Source of the DNA: CAYNYM01 sp964644375 | GTDB taxonomy: Bacteria > Desulfobacterota > DSM-4660 > Desulfatiglandales > HGW-15 | Direction: 5' to 3' | Assembly: GCA_964644375.1 (NCBI GenBank) | Contig: CAZXWJ010000117.1 | Span: 1-12,835 of the forward strand | DNA: 12,835 nt | Notes under the pieces: generated by a model | What the model was told of the DNA's origin: nothing | The model's database searches: none | The model's input: the letters and a program-made list of their open reading frames with translations, nothing else | Position numbers and translations under genes: made by a program | Shown here: in pieces, positions 7,101 to 12,835 of the stretch | Layout: each line of letters opens with the position of its first letter | How positions within the stretch are numbered: position 1 is the first letter of the stretch

Positions 7101-8318
7101 ATGAAAAAGCATATCTACCTGGACAATGCGGCGACCTCATTTCCCAAGCCCCCCCAAGTGACCGAGGCAATGGTTTATTATATGAAAGAGGTGGGCGCCA
7201 ATCCGGGACGCTCCGGGCATCCGTTATCCGTCGAGGCCGGGTGCATCGTGGAGCGGGCTCGGCGGGGGCTGGCCGCCCTTTTCAATGTTCGGGACCCGAA
7301 TCGCATTGTTTTCGCCCTGAACGTCACCGAGGCCCTCAACACCGTGTTCCAGGGTTTCCTCGGCCCCGGTGATCATGTTTTGACTACGGCCATGGAACAC
7401 AATTCGGTGATCCGGCCCCTCAGGGATCTGGAACAAAGACATATCATCAGCCTGGGTATCGCCCCTTGTGATCACAGGGGTTTTTTGGATATCGACGCCC
7501 TTCCGAAACTCCTTCAAAAAAATACGGCCCTGATGGTCCTGAACCACGCCTCCAACGTCTGCGGTACGATCCAGGACGTCCGGGCCGTCAGGCAACGAAT
7601 CGGGGATATTCCCCTCCTGCTCGACACGGCCCAGACGGCCGGTTGCTATCCCATCGATGTGGAGGCAGACGGTATCGATTTCCTGGCCTTTACGGGGCAC
7701 AAGGGGCTTCTCGGACCCCAGGGAACCGGCGGGCTTTATATTCGGGAGGGTCTGACGGTCCGTCCGCTCAAACGAGGGGGCACGGGCAGCGTTTCGGAAA
7801 GGATGGAGCAGCCGGATTTTCTGCCCGATGCCCTGGAGAGCGGCACCCGGAACAACGTGGGCATTGCAGGCCTGGGGGCCGCGGTCGATTTTCTTTTACT
7901 GGAAGGAATTCATACCGTTAGAGAACATGAAAAGGCCCTGACGCAGGCCTTCCTCAGCGCCCTTCACCATCTTCCCGGTCTCACGATATACGGACCTCTC
8001 AAGGCCGAAGAGCAGACGGCCACCGTGTCCCTCACCTTTGACAGCCTTCTTCCCGCCGGATCGGAAAATCTCCCCTCCGGTTGCGGCTCCATCAATCTGG
8101 CATGGATGGAGGAGGGCATCTCACCCGCCCATGCCGGGAAGAAACTGGGCTCCGAATACGACATCTTCGCGAGGGTCGGCCTCCACTGCGCCCCCCTGGC
8201 CCATCAGACCCTCGGGACCTATCCCGAGGGCACCGTTCGGATCAGTATGGGCTATTTCAATACCCCTGAAGAAATGACGTATGCAGCCGATGCCATCCGA
8301 AAGATCGTCGAATCCTGA
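7101..8318 (+). CDS. cysteine desulfurase-like class V aminotransferase (TIGR01977 type)
   Basis: This PLP enzyme of the NifS/CsdA fold probably releases sulfur from cysteine as an enzyme-bound persulfide. The 405-residue product has LDNAATSFPKP (7-17), EHNSVIRPL (99-107), LLLDTAQTAG (172-181) with the PLP-contacting Asp175 and Gln178, the Schiff-base Lys201 in FTGHKGLLGPQGTGGLY, and the active Cys363 in ARVGLHCAPLAH. The short form of the active loop and the HCAPLAH motif point to the TIGR01977 subgroup rather than IscS or SufS. I use the ATG at 7101, with GGAAAG six bases before it; a TTG directly upstream is also possible. Residues about 314-338 (with Cys328 in SGCGS) look like an insertion relative to typical members. 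Only 9 bases separate its stop from that of the converging cyclase gene. Confidence 0.9.
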   Translation: MKKHIYLDNAATSFPKPPQVTEAMVYYMKEVGANPGRSGHPLSVEAGCIVERARRGLAALFNVRDPNRIVFALNVTEALNTVFQGFLGPGDHVLTTAMEHNSVIRPLRDLEQRHIISLGIAPCDHRGFLDIDALPKLLQKNTALMVLNHASNVCGTIQDVRAVRQRIGDIPLLLDTAQTAGCYPIDVEADGIDFLAFTGHKGLLGPQGTGGLYIREGLTVRPLKRGGTGSVSERMEQPDFLPDALESGTRNNVGIAGLGAAVDFLLLEGIHTVREHEKALTQAFLSALHHLPGLTIYGPLKAEEQTATVSLTFDSLLPAGSENLPSGCGSINLAWMEEGISPAHAGKKLGSEYDIFARVGLHCAPLAHQTLGTYPEGTVRISMGYFNTPEEMTYAADAIRKIVES

Positions 8319-8327
8319 CAGTTCCGG

Positions 8328-8987
8328 CTAGACTTCCGTCCTTCTGTCCACGACGGCCACGGCTCGGCAGGGCGAGCCACTGAAACCCTTGAAGGGGGGC
8401 GGGAGAACGATGAGCCCGCATTCCTCTTCCTTGATGAGGATGAGGTTCCTGAGGGCCTCCAGGTGCACAACGTCCGCCCCCAGAAGGGTTTTGTGAATTT
8501 GTTCATCCGGATCACCTATGGGGCTGGGTGAGGGCGTGTCCATACCGAGCAGAGCGGGCCTCGTGGTAACAAGATACCGGGCCGCTTCCAGATCAAGGCA
8601 CGGAAACCCCTCGAAGAAGTGGTCCTTCCTGAATTTGCGATCCCATCCGGTTTTCAAAAGGATTCGACTGCCGGGACCGAACCGGTCACCATGGGACTGC
8701 AGGTCTTGCCTCGTGATCGTGTCGCCTTCCTGCTTGTCCGTAAAATCCAGGATGACGGCCCTTCCGATAAAAGTTTCCAGGCGGATTTGATCCAATGTGC
8801 GGCCGCCCTGGATGAAATGGGAAGGGGCATCCAGGTGGGTGCCCATGTGATTGCTGAACCTTATGGACTGGACGGAATATCCGTTTTTTTCGACGGTTCT
8901 GGTTTCCCGGATTTCAGGCGACGCCTCTCCCGGCCACATCGGCATGTCTTCCGTGATGTCATAGGTCAAATCAATATAGATTTTCAT
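8328..8987 (-). CDS. cyclase-family metal-dependent hydrolase (kynurenine formamidase-like)
   Basis: The 219-residue product belongs to the cyclase/KynB superfamily (PF04199 type), zinc or manganese enzymes that hydrolyse amides, lactones or esters, such as N-formylkynurenine or isatin. It starts MKIYIDLTYDITEDMPMWPG and has the defining HxGTHxDxPxH motif as HMGTHLDAPSH at 47-57, which supplies metal ligands. It ends with the typical PFKGFSGSPCRAVAVVD. The start has GGAGA seven bases upstream. It follows the flavodoxin-fold reductase by 78 bases on the same strand. No other kynurenine-pathway gene is in the window, so the substrate is open and I give no gene symbol. Confidence 0.9.
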   Translation of the reverse strand: MKIYIDLTYDITEDMPMWPGEASPEIRETRTVEKNGYSVQSIRFSNHMGTHLDAPSHFIQGGRTLDQIRLETFIGRAVILDFTDKQEGDTITRQDLQSHGDRFGPGSRILLKTGWDRKFRKDHFFEGFPCLDLEAARYLVTTRPALLGMDTPSPSPIGDPDEQIHKTLLGADVVHLEALRNLILIKEEECGLIVLPPPFKGFSGSPCRAVAVVDRRTEV

Positions 8988-9065
8988 TAGGTTCTCCGAA
9001 AAATGGTCTTGAACGTGCAGGGCGTTTGCCCCGGCGAATTCTTTTGCTTTTGAACCGCGATTATC

Positions 9066-9791
9066 CTACGTCTTTTCCAACGCATCCAATTCCGCCTGAA
9101 AGACCCGGTTGGATACCTGGACGAATTTGTCCATCGGCATGAGCTCCCGGCTGATTCCGGCCAGGGTCTCGGATGACATTGTCCCTTCACGAATGAGTTG
9201 TTGTCCAGCCTCCCCGGCCGCATCGAGAATATCCTTTACGGGCCGGCCCGCATCAAGCATGCCTTTGAAAGAGCCTCCGCAGGGACGGACCAGCGCACCG
9301 GCGAAATCCCGGCCGATGGTTCGGCAAAAGGCCTTCATGTGGGCCACCAGGGGGTCAAAATTGTCGGTTTCCCAGAATCCGCAAGTAGAGACCAGTACGA
9401 GCTTTCCCGGCTTGGTTCCACCCCGGCGGGGATGGCAGCAGTGCCCGTCCCGGATTTCGACAAAGGGAAGCACTAGGGGCACCAGCCGGTCCAAAAGATT
9501 CTTCATGGGGCCGCTGATTCCGTCAAAATAGACAGGTGTGGCAAATACCCAGATATCAGACTCTTGCAAGCGAGGGTAGAGTTCCACCATGTCGTCCTGA
9601 TGAATGCAAACCCCCGGTTTCCGGAACCAGCAGTGGAGATCCCCGGCGCAGGGCCTGATCTTGAGTTTTTTGGTGAAGAAGAGTTCCACTTCGGCGCCCG
9701 CCGACCGGATTCCCTCCAAAAAGGGATTTAGGATCAGTGCGGTGTTGCCATTATCCGTATTGGGACTGCAGTTAATTGCCAGAACCTTCAT
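9066..9791 (-). CDS. flavodoxin-fold NAD(P)H/FMN-dependent reductase
   Basis: This 241-residue protein of the NADPH-dependent FMN reductase/iron-sulfur flavoprotein group probably uses FMN for electron transfer. MKVLAINCSPNTDNGNTAL contains the phosphate-binding loop (NCSPN...GNT, 7-17). ATPVYFDGISGPMKNLLDR (85-103) is the second flavin loop. A Cys-rich segment at 48-62 followed by DDM (67-69) resembles the Cys cluster of iron-sulfur flavoproteins, but it reads C48, C54, C62 with Asp51 where a fourth Cys is usual, so an intact Fe-S cluster is doubtful. The start chosen has AAAGGAG eight bases upstream; an open stretch of 47 codons before it looks non-coding. It may be co-transcribed with the cyclase downstream. 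Physiological substrate unknown. Confidence 0.88.
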   Translation of the reverse strand: MKVLAINCSPNTDNGNTALILNPFLEGIRSAGAEVELFFTKKLKIRPCAGDLHCWFRKPGVCIHQDDMVELYPRLQESDIWVFATPVYFDGISGPMKNLLDRLVPLVLPFVEIRDGHCCHPRRGGTKPGKLVLVSTCGFWETDNFDPLVAHMKAFCRTIGRDFAGALVRPCGGSFKGMLDAGRPVKDILDAAGEAGQQLIREGTMSSETLAGISRELMPMDKFVQVSNRVFQAELDALEKT

Positions 9792-9870
9792 CGGGCCTTC
9801 TCCTTTCATCAACGGTGAGGTCATGAGATGGTATAATAAAAGGTTATTATTTTTAAATGTCGATAAGGTT
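9792..9870 (-). promoter_or_regulatory. AT-rich upstream region of the flavodoxin-fold reductase gene
   Basis: This patch is far more AT-rich than its surroundings. On the minus strand it contains a TATTAT/TATACC -10-like run and a TCGACA -35-like hexamer, but the spacing (19) is poor. A 7-bp A/T inverted repeat ATAATAA/TTATTAT (9833-9850) overlaps it. It is the likeliest promoter region for the reductase and cyclase genes, but no exact site can be fixed. Confidence 0.35.
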
Positions 9871-10412
9871 TTATGCGTGCAGAAAATGAAGCGCCACGGG
9901 CCTGCCGCCCGCCGATCCCCCATGGGCCGCACGTCGAAAGGGCAGGGCCAGTGCGATGCCCGCCCCTATGGCAACGCTCGAACCCAGGCTCGCCTTGACG
10001 TCGAGGAGGTCAAGGGGGGTCAATTGACCCCGAACCATGCAGCCGGGATCTCCGACCACGACGACCCTCTCCCGTCCGCCGGATCGCTCTATCACCTCAG
10101 TGAGGGCGTGAAAAACAGACGCATAAGGGCACCCCTCGCAGAAGGTCTTGCGGCTGGGCATGGGGCGGCTCTGATCTTCCCTCTCGGCCAGGGTCAGGCC
10201 GGGGAAGAGGGCTTTCAAGGCGGGCAGAAGATGTTGCGGAAAGAGTTCGCCTGCGGGGCTTCAGCATCGGTCATTTCGATAATATGATCGACGACGGGCG
10301 TGACCGGTGCACCCGGGTAGCCCGTGACCATGCCGACTCCCGCCTGCACTGCGCCCATGGCAATGGCAAAGGCCCCTGTGACGGGTTTTGTTGTACGCGG
10401 GTTTGATTTCAA
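9871..10412 (-). pseudogene. remnant of an indolepyruvate ferredoxin oxidoreductase alpha-like (IorA) gene
   Basis: Two fragments of one TPP-dependent 2-oxoacid:ferredoxin oxidoreductase remain. The upstream frame (10412-10215) has the N-terminal GAFAIAMGAVQAGVGMVTGY and PGAPVTPVVDHI of IorA, then breaks off after about 50 residues. The second frame (open from just after a stop at about 10261, usually read from a TTG at 10218) carries the C-terminal TPP-binding part. It has FCEGCPYASVFHA, VVVVGDPGCMVRGQL, and DVKASLGSSVAIGAGIALALP, after which similarity ends and a stop follows at 9871. Normal IorA is about 550-650 residues, so several hundred central residues and the C-terminal half of the TPP domain are gone, and the remaining parts are in different frames. 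The first codon is not an ATG (TTG at 10412). A non-functional deletion remnant is most likely; an assembly error at the junction near 10245-10260 is possible. Confidence 0.75.
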
Positions 10413-10426
10413 TGCAATCTTATTCT

Positions 10427-10729
10427 TCAGTCATCACCCATAAGTTCGGGTGTTACCCGTCCACCCGAAATTGTCATTGAGAGTATCTCGATGGGCGGTT
10501 TTTCACATTCGGTAGCTTTGTATTTTTCGAGGAATTGTTTCGCATAGTATCCGGCATCAGGGGTGAGGTAGATGGTCATCCCGGGCTTTTTGCCTTTTGT
10601 TTGAGCAAAGGCGTTCAAGGTTTCCGGAACATCTTTTGATGCCTTGATGGCTGCAAAATTGAATGAGACTTCACCCAGGATGCCTAGATCGATCTCTTGG
10701 GGTGGTAAGAAGATTTTATACCAAGACAT
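10427..10729 (-). CDS. conserved-looking 100-residue protein of unknown function
   Basis: I do not recognise the family. The protein starts MSWYKIFLPPQEIDLGILGE and ends GGRVTPELMGDD. It is soluble-looking with mixed charge, an alpha/beta pattern, a single Cys and no signal or membrane segment. AAAGGA stands seven bases before the ATG and overlaps the stop codon of the deacylase gene, which ends only 12 bases upstream. It is therefore very probably translated and belongs to the lysZ-lysJ-deacylase unit. Downstream, 14 bases separate it from the IorA-like remnant, so it may once have been part of a unit with that oxidoreductase. Confidence 0.75.
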   Translation of the reverse strand: MSWYKIFLPPQEIDLGILGEVSFNFAAIKASKDVPETLNAFAQTKGKKPGMTIYLTPDAGYYAKQFLEKYKATECEKPPIEILSMTISGGRVTPELMGDD

Positions 10730-10741
10730 AACGTTTTCCTT

Positions 10742-11203
10742 TCATGATTTACACACGTTCACCCACTGGGCGTCGGTGATCGTGCAGAGTTCGTTGGGCG
10801 AGATCTCGATACAGGAATTTCGGGATCCCGCAGCGGGGTAGACCTTTTCAAAGGCCTTGAGGCTTTCGTCCAGAAAGACGGGGATATCTTCTTCCAGGCC
10901 GAAGGGGCAAACACCACCGACAGGGTGTCCGGTCTTTTCCATGACCTCCTCCGGAGTCATCATCTTGCCCTTACCCTGAAATTGTTGTTTGAATTTCTTG
11001 TTGTCGATCCTGGCATCTCCCTTGGTCACCACCAGAATGTGTCGGTCTTTCACCCTGAAGGCAAGCGTCTTGGCGATCAGAGCCGGTTCGACCCCCAGGG
11101 CCTGGGCCGCCAGTTCGACGGTTTCCGTGCCGGCATCAAATTCCAGGATTTCATAGGTAAGGTTTTTTTTGAGAAAATAATTTTTTACGCTCTCAGCGCT
11201 CAT
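10742..11203 (-). CDS. YbaK/ProX-family aminoacyl-tRNA deacylase
   Basis: The product is a free-standing trans-editing protein of the YbaK/EbsC/ProX superfamily, which hydrolyses misacylated tRNAs such as Cys-tRNA(Pro) or Ala-tRNA(Pro). I start at the ATG at 11203 (MSAESVKNYFLKKNL, 153 residues) because CGGAG stands eight bases before it; an ATG ten codons upstream (11233) has no ribosome site. The family catalytic Lys is K45 in LIAKTLAFR. The GxxxPFG loop is GGVCPFG (96-102), and VVTKGDARID (58-67) is typical. Which tRNA it edits cannot be told from sequence alone. It follows lysJ by 36 bases and precedes the 100-residue gene by 12, so it is probably in the same operon. Confidence 0.88.
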   Translation of the reverse strand: MSAESVKNYFLKKNLTYEILEFDAGTETVELAAQALGVEPALIAKTLAFRVKDRHILVVTKGDARIDNKKFKQQFQGKGKMMTPEEVMEKTGHPVGGVCPFGLEEDIPVFLDESLKAFEKVYPAAGSRNSCIEISPNELCTITDAQWVNVCKS

Positions 11204-11239
11204 CTTTTTTCTCCGAACGTAAACAATGCTCATGGCATG

Positions 11240-12394
11240 TCAGGAATCCCCGAGGACCTCGGCAAGGGCCGCAACCACAGTATCGATCTCCTCCCGGGTA
11301 ATGACCAGGGGCGGCAGGAATCGGATGACCGTGGCGCCCGCCATGAGTGCGATGACGCCTCTATCCATGAGTAATTGAACGTATTTCCCGGCCTTTTCTT
11401 TGAGTTCGATACCGATCATCAGGCCGAGCCCTCGGACCTCACGTATTTTGTCATTTTCCAGGGCCTGGAGTTTCTCCATAAAATAAGCGCCCATGGCCTT
11501 TGACTTTTCAACCAGGCCTTCTTTTTCGATGACCTCGAGGGAGGCCAGAGCAGCCGCGCAGGCCGTAGGATTACCGCCGAAGGTGGAGCTGTGGCTTTTG
11601 ACCGGGACAGCAATCCTGTCCGAGCATAAAATGGCGCCCATGGGGATGCCTCCTGCCAGGGACTTGGCCAGACAAAGGAGGTCGGGGTTGACAAACTGTT
11701 CGCAGGCGAACAGGGTGCCGGTTCGTCCGAATCCGGTCTGAACCTCATCGATGATCAGCAATACACCCTTTGCATCGCACAGATCACGCGCTTTTTGGAA
11801 ATACTCCGGGTTTCCTATCCGGACCCCCCCCTCGCCCTGGACCACTTCCAGGATGACGGCGGCCGTGTCTTCACCCACGGCGGCCTCCAGCTTATCTAAG
11901 TTATTGAAAGGCACATGTTTGAGTCCGGGCAGCATGGGCGCAAACGGTTTCTGATATTCGGGTCCCCAGGTCGCGGCAAGCGCTCCCATGGTCTTTCCGT
12001 GAAAGCCCCGCATGGCGGCAACAATTCCCTTCCGGCCCGTGGTGGCCCGGGTAAATTTCATGGCCCCTTCAACCGCTTCAGTTCCGGAGTTGCAAAAAAA
12101 CACCCGTGTCAGGTTTTTCGGGGCAAGGCCCACCAGTTTTTCCGCCAGTCGGGCCCGTACCGGGTTGTAAAACATGCTGTAGCAGTTCCCGAGCTCTCCG
12201 TATTGCTCGTAGACGGCCTTGGCGACGATCTCGTTTCCATGGCCTATATTGGACACGCCCACGTTGGCGGCGCAATCGATAAACTCCCTGCCCTGGTCGT
12301 CGTAAAGCCTGGCCCCTTTTCCACGGACCAGGACGATATCCCGCCTGGGATAGACCGGCAGTTCGTACCTCTCCTCCAGTTCTCTGGTATTCAT
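11240..12394 (-). CDS. lysJ: LysJ/ArgD-type aminotransferase (LysW-aminoadipate or acetylornithine semialdehyde)
   Basis: This class III PLP aminotransferase of 384 residues transfers an amino group from glutamate to the semialdehyde of carrier-bound aminoadipate (lysine route) or glutamate (ornithine/arginine route), or to N-acetylglutamate semialdehyde if it is ArgD. Motifs seen are CNSGTEAVEGAMK (101-113), RGFHGKTMGAL (129-139), IIDEVQTGFGRTG (214-226) with the PLP-binding Asp216, the Schiff-base Lys244 in LCLAKSLAGGIPMGA, and STFGGNPTACAAAL. The ArgD and LysJ families are hard to tell apart by eye. I prefer LysJ because the gene overlaps lysZ by four bases (ATGA) and lysZ has LysW-pathway features. 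The ribosome site AAAGGA is 11 bases upstream. Confidence 0.85.
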   Translation of the reverse strand: MNTRELEERYELPVYPRRDIVLVRGKGARLYDDQGREFIDCAANVGVSNIGHGNEIVAKAVYEQYGELGNCYSMFYNPVRARLAEKLVGLAPKNLTRVFFCNSGTEAVEGAMKFTRATTGRKGIVAAMRGFHGKTMGALAATWGPEYQKPFAPMLPGLKHVPFNNLDKLEAAVGEDTAAVILEVVQGEGGVRIGNPEYFQKARDLCDAKGVLLIIDEVQTGFGRTGTLFACEQFVNPDLLCLAKSLAGGIPMGAILCSDRIAVPVKSHSSTFGGNPTACAAALASLEVIEKEGLVEKSKAMGAYFMEKLQALENDKIREVRGLGLMIGIELKEKAGKYVQLLMDRGVIALMAGATVIRFLPPLVITREEIDTVVAALAEVLGDS

Positions 12395-12835
12395 GCTATC
12401 ACCGTTCCTTTTCCGGTCAGCGCGTCGGCCACGGGATGCTCCGTGCGGCCGTCAGCGATAATTACCCGGCTTGCACCGTGTTCGACCAGTTTGCGAACGG
12501 CCAGCATTTTCCGCTTCATGCGACCGTCCACCTGCTCTTCCCGGGCCTCGAGTTGGGATGCCGGAATCTCAGCGATCACCGAGCTCTCGTCGTCCTTGTC
12601 TTCGAGGAATCCCGGCGCCTCGATAAGATTGATCACCGTATCGGCCTTGAGGGCCTTCTGAAGCACCCTGACCACGTCGTCGTTTTCCGTATTAACGGCC
12701 GTATTCTGCTCATCAATGATGGGCACCGTGAGAACGGGGACATACCCGTTATCCAAAAGCAATTCCAGGAAGGGTTTGTTGACCGTCTCCGGTTTTCCCG
12801 AATAATCCCGGACGATCTTCGTCTTTCCGTCCCGG
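12391..12835 (-). CDS. lysZ: LysZ-type [LysW]-aminoadipate/glutamate kinase, 5' end cut by window
   Basis: This acetylglutamate-kinase-superfamily enzyme phosphorylates the side chain of carrier-bound aminoadipate or glutamate. The 147 codons visible to the right edge, read through in frame from KIVRDYSGKPETVN to TGKGTVIA, are the C-terminal part of a protein usually about 260 long. The key evidence is GRMKRKMLAVRKL where ArgB has a GGM-type segment, plus AVNTENDDVV, INLIEAPGFL, and VIIADGRTEHPVADAL, all typical of LysZ rather than ArgB. A shorter reading from an internal TTG at 12762 is not the real start. The TGA overlaps the lysJ ATG. lysX, lysW and lysY are expected beyond the right edge but cannot be seen. 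Confidence 0.85.
   Translation of the reverse strand, partial: RDGKTKIVRDYSGKPETVNKPFLELLLDNGYVPVLTVPIIDEQNTAVNTENDDVVRVLQKALKADTVINLIEAPGFLEDKDDESSVIAEIPASQLEAREEQVDGRMKRKMLAVRKLVEHGASRVIIADGRTEHPVADALTGKGTVIA

Noticed and set aside
9792..9932. 47-codon N-terminal extension of the flavodoxin-fold reductase
   Set aside because: MKVLAINCSPN is the canonical beginning of the fold and has its own ribosome site. The extension is AT-rich upstream DNA and the end of the IorA-like remnant in another frame.
1..12835. CRISPR array, tRNA/rRNA genes, insertion sequence or phage genes
   Set aside because: Reading the gene gaps on both strands showed no regularly spaced repeats, tRNA-like folds, terminal inverted repeats or transposase/integrase motifs.

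Overview
The window (about 55-57% GC by eye) reads as bacterial. Start codons are preceded by clear Shine-Dalgarno sequences, genes are linked by ATGA overlaps, and there are a TRAP transporter and an RlmI-type 23S rRNA methyltransferase. The gene mix (TRAP permeases, IorA-like remnant, flavodoxin-fold reductase, cysteine desulfurase, LysW-type lysine/arginine genes) would suit an anaerobic Desulfobacterota-like (deltaproteobacterial) lineage. That placement is an inference from gene content. No rRNA or other phylogenetic marker is present to prove it.

Left part, minus strand (about 1-3530): gatE followed by gatD with a 4-base ATGA overlap. Together they encode the archaeal-type, Gln-specific Glu-tRNA(Gln) amidotransferase GatDE. 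gatD is cut by the left edge. Upstream of gatE lie a good sigma70-like promoter, an unannotated 57-codon basic small ORF with its own ribosome site, and two adjacent hairpins just before gatE.

Next, minus strand (3661-5444): dctQ and dctM, again with an ATGA overlap, encode the two membrane subunits of a TRAP transporter. No dctP (substrate-binding protein) is present between them and the next gene, which diverges after a 425-base gap.

Centre, plus strand (5870-8318): an rlmI-like rRNA methyltransferase and a TIGR01977-type cysteine desulfurase-like PLP enzyme, co-directional. They converge on the next block with only 9 bases between stop codons.

Right part, minus strand (8328-12835), read right to left: lysZ (cut by the right edge) and lysJ, the kinase and aminotransferase of amino-group-carrier (LysW) dependent lysine/arginine synthesis; a YbaK/ProX-like aminoacyl-tRNA deacylase; a 100-residue protein of unknown function; a decayed remnant of an indolepyruvate-ferredoxin-oxidoreductase alpha-like gene; a flavodoxin-fold NAD(P)H/FMN reductase; and a cyclase-family (kynurenine-formamidase-like) hydrolase. 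The lysZ-lysJ-deacylase-small-protein run is tightly packed and is probably one operon.

The most notable signals are two modules best known from archaea (GatDE and LysZ/LysJ) close together in bacterial-looking DNA, and the undescribed small ORF and structured leader in front of gatED.
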